This document shows positions 6,630 through 13,924 of a DNA stretch of 13,924 nucleotides, in pieces. The translations under genes were made by a program, and so were the position numbers. This DNA is from UBA2336 sp964597075 (GTDB lineage Bacteria > Bacteroidota > Bacteroidia > Cytophagales > Cyclobacteriaceae): positions 1 through 13,924 of the forward strand of contig CAZQXC010000064.1 in assembly GCA_964597075.1 (NCBI GenBank), written 5' to 3'. The notes below the pieces were generated by a model. It did not search any database. It was not told where the DNA came from and saw only the letters and a list, made by a program, of their open reading frames with translations. Position 1 is the first letter of the stretch. Each line of letters opens with the position of its first letter.

Positions 6630-9119
6630 TTAGTTTTCCTCTGGCTCCTCAGCCATTTTTTGTATTTTTTCCACGGAAGATATCCTATCGTCTTCATTTA
6701 ACTTAATTAAACGTACACCTTGCGTGGCTCTACCCATCACTCTCAACTCGCTAACTTTTATACGAATGGTTATGCCCGATCGGTTTATGATCATCAAATC
6801 ATCTTCATCTACAACTTCCTTGATTGCAACAAGCTTGCCAGTTTTACCTGTTATATTTATCGTTTTTACTCCTTTTCCTCCGCGTTTGGTGACCCTGTAG
6901 TCATCAACCAACGAGCGCTTGCCATAACCCTTTTCAGAAACCACAAGCAAATTAGCATCTTCCCGTGAAATGCAAACCATACCAATTACTTTATCGGTAG
7001 AAGAGTCCAGTGTAACGGCTCTTACGCCTGCGGCTGTCCGGCCCATGGGGCGTACATCCTCTTCATTAAAGTGAACAGCTTTTCCCTCAGATTTTGCTAT
7101 AATAATATTGTTTTTACCATTTGTTAATGAGGCTGTTAATAACCTGTCACCGTCATGAATAGTTATAGCATTTATGCCTCCCTGTCTGGGTCTGGAATAA
7201 GCCTCCAACGAAGTTTTCTTAATGGTTCCCTTTTCTGTGCAGAGGATGACAAAGTTAGTGTTGAGGTACTCTTCGTCCTCCAGACTTGTAATATTTATAA
7301 TACCCTTTACGGCATCGCCTGGCTCAATATTGATCAGGTTTTGAACAGCCCTTCCTTTGGAAGTCTTATTCCCTTCCGGAATTTCATACACCTTCTTCCA
7401 ATAAACTTTTCCGGTTTCGGTAAAAATCAACAGGTAGTTATGCGCGTGGGCAATGAATAGATGCTCGGTGAAGTCATCCTCCTTTGTAGATACGCCACGC
7501 GAACCCGTTCCTCCCCTGCCTTGTGTTCGGTATTCCGATAAGGAGGTTCGTTTAACATAGCCCTGATTTGAAATAGTAATCACCATTTCTTCGTTAGGGA
7601 TCATATCCTCGGGTAAAATATCATCCTCTTCCGTAAGAATTATTGCCGTTCTGCGATTATCACCATAGCGCTCCCGCAATTCACTAAGTTCATCTTTGAT
7701 TATCTGCATCCGGGCTGGCTCACTGGCCAGAATCTCTTTCAGCTTGCCAATGAGCTCCATGATTTCCTTGTATTCCTGCTGTATTTTATCGCGCTCCAGA
7801 CCGGTAAGCCTTTGCAGACGCATTTCAAGAATAGCTTTGGATTGTATTTCGGATAATCCGAAACGTTTCATCAATTCGCTCTTTGCCGTTTCCGGATCTT
7901 TTGATCCTCGGATCAGGGCAATTACTTCATCCAGGTTATCCAGGGCAATCAGGTATCCCTCAAGAATATGGGCTCTCTTTTCCGCTTCATTAAGTTCGTA
8001 CTTTGTTCTCCTTATAACCACCTCATGTCGGTGCTCTACAAAGTATTTGATCAGATCCTTCAGATTAAGTGTCTGAGGTCTGCCCTTTACCAAGGCTACA
8101 TTGTTAATTCCAAAATTCGACTGTAACTGTGTGTATTTGAATAGGTTATTCAATACAATATTACCTATTGCATCCTTTTTCAGATCGTACACTATTCGGT
8201 ATCCATCCCGATCTGACTCATCGCGTATATCCGAAATACCTTCAATTTTCTTGTCATTGACCAAGGCAGCCGTTTTCTCAATCATGAGGGCTTTATTCAC
8301 CTGGTAAGGAATCTCCGTTACAATGATTTGCTCCCGGCCGTTAGATTGGGTAACAATCTCAGCTTTTGAGCGAACCACTACCCTTCCTCTACCCGTTCTG
8401 TAGGCTTCACGAACACCGCCAATACCATAAATAATACCTCCGGTAGGAAAATCGGGGGCCGTTACAAACTTCATCAAGTCTTCAATAGTGATGTCGTTAT
8501 TATCAATATAGGCGACCACCCCGTCTACAACTTCACGGAGGTTATGCGGGGCCATATTGGTAGCCATACCTACGGCAATGCCGGATGAGCCATTCACCAT
8601 TAAATTGGGAAACTTACCCGGGAGTACGGTGGGCTCCGTAAGCGAATCATCAAAATTGGGTTGAAAGTCAACCGTATCCTTATTGATGTCAGCCAACAGT
8701 TCCTCGGCTATTCTACGCAACCGTGCTTCGGTGTAACGCATGGCAGCCGGAGCATCGCCATCGATAGAGCCAAAATTACCCTGACCATCGACTAATGGAT
8801 AGCGCATGGACCAATCCTGCGCCATCCGAACCATAGTATCATAAACTGATGAGTCGCCATGCGGATGGTACTTACCCAAAACCTCCCCCACAATTCTTGC
8901 CGATTTTTTATAAGACTTGTTGTAGTTAACACCCAAATCGAGCATACCAAACAAAACCCTTCTATGCACGGGCTTTAAACCGTCACGGACATCAGGTAAC
9001 GCGCGCGAAACAATTACCGACATCGAATAATCGATGTAGGCTCCGCGCATTTCATCTTCAATATTGATCGGAATAATATTCTGTCTGCCAGGAGGCAAAC
9101 CACCAGTTTCTTCAGCCAC
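6630..9119 (-). CDS. gyrA: DNA gyrase subunit A
   Basis: This is the breakage-reunion subunit of DNA gyrase, which with GyrB introduces negative supercoils using ATP. At 829 residues it is somewhat shorter than E. coli GyrA (875) but complete. The N-terminal winged-helix/tower domain shows IEDEMRGAYIDYSMSVIVSR, the catalytic tyrosine in AAMRYTE (Y129) and the quinolone pocket HPHGDSSVYDTMVR. Ser90 and Asp94, equivalent to E. coli Ser83 and Asp87, are the sensitive-type residues. The C-terminal beta-pinwheel carries a GyrA box in the variant form TKRGGKG (about 744-750; QRRGGKG in E. coli) and several repeats such as GRGGTGSRG. The box and the length favour GyrA over ParC. The start ATG (9117-9119) leads straight into the conserved domain. 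A TPR gene follows 24 bp downstream. Confidence 0.97.
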   Translation of the reverse strand: MAEETGGLPPGRQNIIPINIEDEMRGAYIDYSMSVIVSRALPDVRDGLKPVHRRVLFGMLDLGVNYNKSYKKSARIVGEVLGKYHPHGDSSVYDTMVRMAQDWSMRYPLVDGQGNFGSIDGDAPAAMRYTEARLRRIAEELLADINKDTVDFQPNFDDSLTEPTVLPGKFPNLMVNGSSGIAVGMATNMAPHNLREVVDGVVAYIDNNDITIEDLMKFVTAPDFPTGGIIYGIGGVREAYRTGRGRVVVRSKAEIVTQSNGREQIIVTEIPYQVNKALMIEKTAALVNDKKIEGISDIRDESDRDGYRIVYDLKKDAIGNIVLNNLFKYTQLQSNFGINNVALVKGRPQTLNLKDLIKYFVEHRHEVVIRRTKYELNEAEKRAHILEGYLIALDNLDEVIALIRGSKDPETAKSELMKRFGLSEIQSKAILEMRLQRLTGLERDKIQQEYKEIMELIGKLKEILASEPARMQIIKDELSELRERYGDNRRTAIILTEEDDILPEDMIPNEEMVITISNQGYVKRTSLSEYRTQGRGGTGSRGVSTKEDDFTEHLFIAHAHNYLLIFTETGKVYWKKVYEIPEGNKTSKGRAVQNLINIEPGDAVKGIINITSLEDEEYLNTNFVILCTEKGTIKKTSLEAYSRPRQGGINAITIHDGDRLLTASLTNGKNNIIIAKSEGKAVHFNEEDVRPMGRTAAGVRAVTLDSSTDKVIGMVCISREDANLLVVSEKGYGKRSLVDDYRVTKRGGKGVKTINITGKTGKLVAIKEVVDEDDLMIINRSGITIRIKVSELRVMGRATQGVRLIKLNEDDRISSVEKIQKMAEEPEEN

Positions 9120-9154
9120 TTTCAGTGTATTAGATTAGTTGTCAATTATCACTC

Positions 9155-9181
9155 AAAATCAGCACGTTAGAGGCTGATTTT
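9155..9181 (-). other. Hairpin between the barrel gene and gyrA
   Basis: AAAATCAGC (9155-9163) and GCTGATTTT (9173-9181) form a perfect 9-bp stem with a 9-base loop. It is about 100 bp downstream of the barrel gene's stop and 36 bp upstream of the gyrA start. Only four Us, all inside the stem, are available, so it is a weak terminator at best. If the box at 9190-9197 is a promoter, the hairpin would sit at the 5' end of the gyrA leader. Confidence 0.5.
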
Positions 9182-9189
9182 TAAGCGGT

Positions 9190-9197
9190 GCAAGATA
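9190..9197 (-). promoter_or_regulatory. Possible -7 box of gyrA
   Basis: The minus strand reads TATCTTGC, a relaxed match to TAnnTTTG, about 70 bp upstream of the gyrA ATG. No other better match was found in the 158-bp gap. No -33 element is obvious. Confidence 0.25.
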
Positions 9198-9277
9198 ATA
9201 AAATACGACTTAAAAAGTGCCTTTTTGATAGCTTAAATTAGCTTTTCGGCAAGACTATTTTCGGGTATTCTAAGGGC

Positions 9278-10312
9278 CTAATACGGATTCAGTTTTCGCT
9301 TGTTTTTACCCTTATATTTAATCAAATCCGGGTAGTTTTCACCGTAGTGCGGATTCTGCTTTTTGTAAACCGGATGCACCCGACTGCGGTACTCCTTATT
9401 GCCATGGGCATGGTTAATCTGAGCCCGGCATTCCTTTAAAAAACATCTCCTTAGTTCAGGTATCCGATAGGAAACTCCAACGTTTAAATAGAAAGCATTC
9501 ATTTTATGTCGGATGTTGTTGCCCGTCTCCTCAATGTTTAAATCATAGCCCTTAAACTCATAGGAAGGACGAATAAATAAGCGGAAGTATTCCGACATTT
9601 CCCGTTCTATGGTAGCACCCAGGTTAAAAAACAGACCCTTATCAATTACCGCTTTGTCAAATTTTTTACCCAGACTATAACCACCCATGTTGGCATCCAC
9701 CGTGAGCAGATACTTATCATAACGATAAACTGAAGCGCCCAATAAAACAAAATACTTTTTTAGGAAAAAGGATGAAACTTCAGGAGAATAAGGTGTGATA
9801 TCATCTCCGAAAGCAGTTGGTTTAAAATCGTTTACACGGGTGTACTCAAATGAATATCCCCCACCAATGCGGTACCGTTGCTTGATCTCCACATGCATGG
9901 TAGCCCGCAAGGGAATATTAAATGATTTGCTTCTGAAGCCAAGCGATGCTGTATCAGAACTAACCAGAAATTCACCCGGATTAAAAGTAAGGGTAGAATT
10001 AGAGACTTCATTAAACCAGTTGCTAAAACCATTGGTGGGCGATGCAGGATTAAACAAAAATGGATTCCCGGCAGCAGGTTGGTAAATTCCAAATCCTTTT
10101 ACATCATGCTTAAAGATTGTTGAGCCGTATCCGGTACTCAGTCCGAAATGTACCTTGCTCAGTATTTTACGGAGAAAACCTGGCCCATACCTGTCGACAT
10201 AAAAGTGATCCAGGGGAATACTGGCATCCTTATCCTTATCCTTTTGTGCCAAAAGCACCATGGGCCCGGCAAGGAGAATAACAAAAAAAGATATGAAAAT
10301 TCTGCGGATCAG
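9278..10312 (-). CDS. Outer-membrane beta-barrel protein with basic C-terminal tail
   Basis: I do not recognise a named family. From ATG 10259-10261 there are 327 residues rich in alternating polar/aromatic strands (for example FNIPLRATMHVEIKQRYRIG, YSFEYTRVN and FYLNVGVSYRI), as in outer-membrane barrels. That start cuts off a good signal peptide. The frame stays open upstream for 23 codons to a TGA at 10331-10333 and encodes IRRIFISFFVILLAGPMVLL then AQ. No ATG, GTG or TTG exists there, so the likely start is CTG at 10310-10312, or ATT/ATA, unless a base is wrong. Unusually, the last strand is followed by about 59 residues (from ELRRCFLKEC), with two cysteines, a His-rich INHAHGN patch and a Lys/Arg-rich end. 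The gene stands alone with a plausible promoter and lies upstream of gyrA. Role unknown. Confidence 0.7.
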   Translation of the reverse strand: MIRRIFISFFVILLAGPMVLLAQKDKDKDASIPLDHFYVDRYGPGFLRKILSKVHFGLSTGYGSTIFKHDVKGFGIYQPAAGNPFLFNPASPTNGFSNWFNEVSNSTLTFNPGEFLVSSDTASLGFRSKSFNIPLRATMHVEIKQRYRIGGGYSFEYTRVNDFKPTAFGDDITPYSPEVSSFFLKKYFVLLGASVYRYDKYLLTVDANMGGYSLGKKFDKAVIDKGLFFNLGATIEREMSEYFRLFIRPSYEFKGYDLNIEETGNNIRHKMNAFYLNVGVSYRIPELRRCFLKECRAQINHAHGNKEYRSRVHPVYKKQNPHYGENYPDLIKYKGKNKRKLNPY

Positions 10313-10373
10313 GAGATTACATGTTATGGTTCAGGCCATTGTCTAAAAGCCTCATTATCTGTAAATTAAACTT

Positions 10374-10381
10374 CAAAAATA
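10374..10381 (-). promoter_or_regulatory. Probable -7 box of the beta-barrel gene
   Basis: The minus strand reads TATTTTTG, an exact fit to TAnnTTTG, in the gap between the COG3014-like gene and the barrel gene. It lies about 60 bp upstream of the proposed CTG start. No -33 TTG was found at the usual distance. Confidence 0.35.
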
Positions 10382-10406
10382 AGGAAATTAAGGAATCATC
10401 CTATCA

Positions 10407-11789
10407 CTACCTGTTTCGTGTCCTTGACTCTAACGAGGTAAAGGTATGAAAAAGTGTCTGCCCCGCTTTCGCCCGGTAAGTAAATGTCTGTTCTTCCTCT
10501 GCACCATTGGGGAGACGCAAAATAAAGCGAGTGGTAGTTGCATTTTCCAGAAGTGGAACACGTGCGTAGTAAATACTATGAGGCAATGTTTGCCAATTCC
10601 GTGTATCAGCTTTTTCTGTCATGGCATTGACCATACCAATTATCGCCCCCAGATTTTCATCTTCGCTTCGGGCACTGTATTCGGCAGCTTTTTTTAGCGC
10701 TACGCGTATTAATGCTTTACTGAATTCAAGCCACATCCTTTCCTGAAGTGATTTAAATGCAATACGATTAACATTTTCGGTAAGTTCAAGAGGATATGTT
10801 GAATCATCGAGGGTGATTCTCGCTGATGTATACAACGGTGGCCGCTCAACATAACGTGGAAAGGCTACCCGAAATACTTCAATGCTGTTGAGTGCCTTTC
10901 TATCGTCATCGTTCGTAACCGGAAAGGAATAGGTTAGTCCAAACTGTTCGTTATAGAAAACAAACATATCGCCTGATCGCCTGATCATAAAATTAATGCT
11001 CCACTCATCCTTAATCGGTCCTAAACCATTGTGCCAGAAAAAAATCAAGTCTGCGTCAGTATTGTTGACGGTGAAATCATTCCACCCAAATTGCTCCTTG
11101 TAAAATGTAAATTCCTCTTTAAATCCGGTATTCCAGGCAGCTGTAAGCAGGTCGGCTTTTAGCTGATCGGGGACCGCTACACCAAAAAATTTCGTATAAT
11201 CTTCTTCGTAAATCTCTAGTGCATTTCGATACGCTATAAAGGCATTGTTCCAATCTTTATTGGCCTGATGAATAATCCCCATTAGGTTATGGATAAAAGC
11301 ATCCCGCCTATATCGTTCGGGCGAATTATAGCGATCGGATAATTGCAGCACCCGGATATTAAGTCTTCTGCACTCTACCAACGCTTCCTCGTAGCGTTCC
11401 AGTTTTACGAAGTTGAGGGCTTTGTAATACAACAGCATTAAATGTTCATGATCTTCACCCCGGTAAATTGTTACCGTTGGATTGGTCAGGTACGAGGCAG
11501 CCTCCCGCGCATAGTTAATCCTGTAATCCTCACCGAAAATGTAGGCCTTTTCAAAGTATTCATTGCTTTCTTCATAGCGACCCATGACAGACAGCAACAA
11601 ACCATTATTGACATGTGAAAGAAACTGGGCATGCTTGCGGTTATACAGTGTACTGGATTGCAAAGTTTTAAGTGCCTGATCCAGATTTCCTTCCTCAAAA
11701 TGTTTGTTGTATTCGTATGTTCCTTCGTAAAACGAAGCACATGCTGAAAGAAGCATCATGGTACTGATGACTGAAATTCTCTTCAGCAT
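10407..11789 (-). CDS. COG3014-like TPR lipoprotein
   Basis: This 460-residue lipoprotein has the signal MLKRISVISTMMLLSAC, with lipobox LSAC and lipidated Cys17. The N-terminal half holds TPR-like helices: NNGLLLSVMGRYEESNEYFE (about 61-80), YKALNFVKLERYEEALVECR and NLMGIIHQANKDWNNAFIAY. The C-terminal half is mixed alpha/beta with an Arg/Glu-rich region around residues 355-390 and no motif that I can name. Architecture and neighbourhood match COG3014, a family of uncharacterised lipoproteins found beside LpoB-like genes in other Gram-negatives. It starts 13 bp after the LpoB-like gene, so the two are almost surely co-transcribed and probably work together at the outer membrane. The family assignment rests on memory and gene order, and the function is open. 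No terminator is visible after its stop. Confidence 0.7.
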   Translation of the reverse strand: MLKRISVISTMMLLSACASFYEGTYEYNKHFEEGNLDQALKTLQSSTLYNRKHAQFLSHVNNGLLLSVMGRYEESNEYFEKAYIFGEDYRINYAREAASYLTNPTVTIYRGEDHEHLMLLYYKALNFVKLERYEEALVECRRLNIRVLQLSDRYNSPERYRRDAFIHNLMGIIHQANKDWNNAFIAYRNALEIYEEDYTKFFGVAVPDQLKADLLTAAWNTGFKEEFTFYKEQFGWNDFTVNNTDADLIFFWHNGLGPIKDEWSINFMIRRSGDMFVFYNEQFGLTYSFPVTNDDDRKALNSIEVFRVAFPRYVERPPLYTSARITLDDSTYPLELTENVNRIAFKSLQERMWLEFSKALIRVALKKAAEYSARSEDENLGAIIGMVNAMTEKADTRNWQTLPHSIYYARVPLLENATTTRFILRLPNGAEEEQTFTYRAKAGQTLFHTFTSLESRTRNR

Positions 11790-11802
11790 AACAAAAGCAT
11801 TA

Positions 11803-12375
11803 TTAGTTCTTTACAAACTTTTTAATTTCATGTTGACCATACCATATCCGTTTGTTGGTTTCAATGTCGGTCAGGTATAAGGTCGTTATATAGTTTACAA
11901 CTCGCTTTTTTTGATAGGCGTCAGTTTCTGAATTCATCTCACCAAACAAGATCACATCCGCGCCAAGTTCTTTGCCCCAACGGGCAGCCGTTGCGGGATC
12001 TGCAAAATCCTGTTGCTCGGCCCGCTCTTGCCGAACCTTATCCCGAAACTCCTCTGCTTCAACCAGTTCAGCAATGCCCGTGTTATGAATAACGATTTCA
12101 AATTTCTTGATGTAATTACCAGCATCAATGTGTTCGCTGGTCTTGTTTTTTATGGAACTGATGACAATCACTGGCTTACGCCCCAATGCATCAGCATACT
12201 TTTTAAAGGAATCGGATTTAAATAAATCATGAATCATTTGATCGGCTACGGTTCGGGAATCAGTATCATTCCACCGTCCACTTAAATCAATCTGTGTGCT
12301 TGGGTCAATGCGGGTAACGTTGCGTGAGCAGGAAGCAAGTGTGATGAATACTAGAAGGGTAAGATACTTGTTCAT
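11803..12375 (-). CDS. LpoB-like lipoprotein (penicillin-binding protein activator family)
   Basis: This 190-residue lipoprotein has the signal MNKYLTLLVFITLASC, with lipobox LASC and lipidated Cys16. The mature part shows the LpoB-type pattern: DLSGRWNDTDSRTVADQMI (31-49), a strand KPVIVISSIKNKTSEHID, then FEIVIHNTGIAELVEAEEFR, and a C-terminal ELGADVILFGEMNSE with a final strand NKRIWYGQHEIKKF. In E. coli, LpoB reaches from the outer membrane through the peptidoglycan to switch on the synthase PBP1B. Whether Bacteroidota members do the same is not established, and here the long disordered N-terminal linker of E. coli LpoB is very short. It is followed after 13 bp by the COG3014-like gene and preceded by rpe at 55 bp, with no promoter box seen in between. 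Confidence 0.8.
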   Translation of the reverse strand: MNKYLTLLVFITLASCSRNVTRIDPSTQIDLSGRWNDTDSRTVADQMIHDLFKSDSFKKYADALGRKPVIVISSIKNKTSEHIDAGNYIKKFEIVIHNTGIAELVEAEEFRDKVRQERAEQQDFADPATAARWGKELGADVILFGEMNSETDAYQKKRVVNYITTLYLTDIETNKRIWYGQHEIKKFVKN

Positions 12376-12430
12376 AATGGTATTCTTTTATTACAAAAAG
12401 TCAAAAACCTTGCCGAAAATGGTGAAGATT

Positions 12431-13087
12431 CTATCGAAGGTTCTTCAATTGCTGTATGACTTCCATGGGTGTTGAAGAACTGAAGACAAAATTACCAGCC
12501 ACCAGTACATCGGCTCCAGCCTCCAATAACGAAGAAGCATTCTGAAGGTTTACACCGCCATCAATTTCAATTTTTACGGATGACCCCCTTTCGTTGATCA
12601 GCTGACGTAACTTCTTAACTTTCAAGTAAGTATGCTCTATGAATTTCTGACCGCCATACCCCGGGTTAACGGCCATGACACATACCAAATCAATATCGGA
12701 TATAATATTCTCCAATTCCATTACGGAGGTATGCGGGTTAATCGCCACACCGGCTTTGCAACCCAGCGCTTTTATGTGCTGGATGTTTCGGTGTAGATTG
12801 GGACATGCCTCAACATGCACAGAAATGACGTCAGCACCTGCTTTGTGAAAAGCCTCAACATAACGCTCTGGCTGAACGATCATTAAATGAACATCGAGTG
12901 GCTTTTTGGAATGTCTTTTTATGGCCTCCACTATCGGAATCCCCATGGAGATGTTTGGAACAAAAACGCCATCCATAATGTCGACATGCACCCAGTCTGC
13001 GGAGCTATCGTTAATCATGGTCACTTCTCGTTGGAGGTTGGCAAAATCAGCAGCCAGAATGGAGGGAGCAATAATGGGTTTAGCCAT
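12431..13087 (-). CDS. rpe: Ribulose-phosphate 3-epimerase
   Basis: This cytosolic TIM-barrel enzyme of the pentose phosphate pathway interconverts ribulose 5-phosphate and xylulose 5-phosphate. The 218 residues match the family length, and all key motifs are present: IIAPSILAADF with S9, WVHVDIMDGVFVPN with the metal-binding H34 and catalytic D36, DVHLMI with metal-binding H67, MAVNPGYGGQKFI for phosphate binding, and EIDGGVN with catalytic D176. The late phosphate loop reads LVAGNFVF rather than the commoner GSAVF. The ATG (13085-13087) opens directly into the conserved N-terminus. A TATATTTG box lies 15 bp upstream. The lipoprotein pair follows after 55 bp and may be co-transcribed, though no functional link is apparent. 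Confidence 0.96.
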   Translation of the reverse strand: MAKPIIAPSILAADFANLQREVTMINDSSADWVHVDIMDGVFVPNISMGIPIVEAIKRHSKKPLDVHLMIVQPERYVEAFHKAGADVISVHVEACPNLHRNIQHIKALGCKAGVAINPHTSVMELENIISDIDLVCVMAVNPGYGGQKFIEHTYLKVKKLRQLINERGSSVKIEIDGGVNLQNASSLLEAGADVLVAGNFVFSSSTPMEVIQQLKNLR

Positions 13088-13101
13088 GAATAAAAGTTTG
13101 C

Positions 13102-13109
13102 CAAATATA
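13102..13109 (-). promoter_or_regulatory. Bacteroidota -7 box of rpe
   Basis: The minus strand reads TATATTTG, an exact match to TAnnTTTG and identical to the box before the antitoxin gene. It lies 15 bp upstream of the rpe ATG. A small palindrome AACGAC-AA-GTCGTT abuts it on the upstream side. The leader would be about 10 bases. Confidence 0.45.
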
Positions 13110-13148
13110 ACGACAAGTCGTTGTCAACAGGAACGGATGAACTGATAT

Positions 13149-13924
13149 CTAAATTTTTACAATTTTATAAACAAAAATCTGCTCTCCCTCCTGTATGCGA
13201 ATAAGGTATATTCCGGCTGACAGGGATGATATATCTGCCGTATACTGATTATCAAGCCAGGTAAATTTAACATCCTGTTCGTGAATAATCTGACCTTGAG
13301 CAGAAACCATTAAAATAACCACGGTCCCCATATCTTCGGGGTTTTTAGGACGAATAGTCAGCGTATCATTGGTTACCGGATTCGGAAAAACAGCAAATAG
13401 CTCTTCTTGTACCGGTTGCTCAATGTAGTGTTTTGTTGCTGTGTAATTGGGCACGCCATACCCCAAGAAATTATCAGGATTTTTAGCCATAGAAGCTGAC
13501 ATGCGTATAGCTTCCATTAAATCTCTGTTGCTAAGTCCCGGCTGCCGTTGCCACAACCCTGCTACAAGCGATGTTACCAGTGGTGCCGAGAACGATGTAC
13601 CTGAACCGGTCGTGATGCTACCGTTGGCGCGTACAACCGAAGTCCCTGATCCCACCGCCATTACATCGGGTTTTATTCTTCCATCTGCTGATGGTCCAAT
13701 AGAACTTGAGGGCGTGCGCACCGAAAAACTATTTACGCTTCCAATGGCCAAAACATCCTTCGCATCGGCAGGTGCCGTGATTATTCTCCAGGAAGCATCA
13801 AGACCTTCATTGCCTGCACTGGTCACGACTATCATGCCTTTGTCGGCAGCAAGCTGAGCCGCACGTGAAATTACCGCAGTTTCACCATCCATCTGACTTG
13901 TTGCGTAGTCCATAGAGGCGTCAT
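13149..13924 (-). CDS. S8 subtilisin-like peptidase with T9SS sorting domain, N-terminus outside the window
   Basis: Only the C-terminal part is present; the frame is open to the window edge, so the Met at 13911-13913 is internal. The visible catalytic parts are VVTSAGNEG with the oxyanion-hole Asn, KPDVMAVGSG, and GTSFSAP with the nucleophilic Ser (113-115 codons in from the edge). The catalytic Asp and His must lie outside. After a short linker, the last 80 or so residues (from FAVFPNPV to a final YKIVKI, with the GIYLIRI strand) form a type A C-terminal sorting domain. This domain directs proteins through the type IX secretion system to the cell surface or medium. The protein is therefore a secreted or surface protease. 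It ends 61 bp before rpe, with no strong terminator between them. Confidence 0.92.
   Translation of the reverse strand, partial: DASMDYATSQMDGETAVISRAAQLAADKGMIVVTSAGNEGLDASWRIITAPADAKDVLAIGSVNSFSVRTPSSSIGPSADGRIKPDVMAVGSGTSVVRANGSITTGSGTSFSAPLVTSLVAGLWQRQPGLSNRDLMEAIRMSASMAKNPDNFLGYGVPNYTATKHYIEQPVQEELFAVFPNPVTNDTLTIRPKNPEDMGTVVILMVSAQGQIIHEQDVKFTWLDNQYTADISSLSAGIYLIRIQEGEQIFVYKIVKI

Noticed and set aside
8832..8868. Quinolone resistance mutation in gyrA
   Set aside because: The pocket reads HPHGDSSVYDT, with Ser and Asp at the two main resistance positions, i.e. the sensitive type.

Overview
The window looks like a chromosomal segment of a Bacteroidota bacterium, most likely from the Cytophagales or a near relative. 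The evidence is a C-terminal type IX secretion sorting domain on a subtilase, several promoter-like boxes of the Bacteroidota form TAnnTTTG with no clear Shine-Dalgarno sequences, and the family character of GyrA, the YbiT/YkpA-like ABC-F protein and the lipoproteins. All genes run on the minus strand except one ABC-F gene on the plus strand. Genus-level assignment is not possible from the sequence alone.

The left 2 kb (1-2006) is accessory and worn. It holds the C-terminal stump of a tyrosine recombinase lacking the box II histidine, a MazE/MazF-type toxin-antitoxin operon that looks intact, with a perfect 21-bp palindromic operator at its promoter, a fragment of an unrecognised gene, a REP-like palindromic repeat, and several copies of an AT-rich 10-mer. 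This is what an old integration site with a surviving addiction module would look like.

At 2007-3642 lies a YbiT-like ABC-F ATPase. It is split on paper by ten Ns, but the two contig ends share the 6-mer AGGCAT. Collapsing that overlap restores one 539-residue frame of normal family length. Its second ATP site is degenerate in both of its halves, while the first site is canonical. A 555-bp non-coding stretch with a second REP-like hairpin separates it from the convergent galM.

From 4198 to the right edge is ordinary core-type sequence on the minus strand. In order of transcription it holds a T9SS-sorted S8 peptidase (cut by the window edge), rpe, an lpoB-like lipoprotein gene and a COG3014-like lipoprotein gene (13 bp apart), an outer-membrane beta-barrel gene with a poorly defined start, gyrA, a periplasmic TPR protein gene 24 bp behind gyrA and followed by a strong intrinsic terminator, and an exported aldose 1-epimerase.

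No clearly new multi-gene system stands out. The best leads are the LpoB/COG3014 pair in a bacterium outside the Enterobacteria, the one-sided degeneration of the ABC-F ATP sites, the compact and possibly leaderless toxin-antitoxin promoter, and the beta-barrel protein with a highly basic tail after its last strand.
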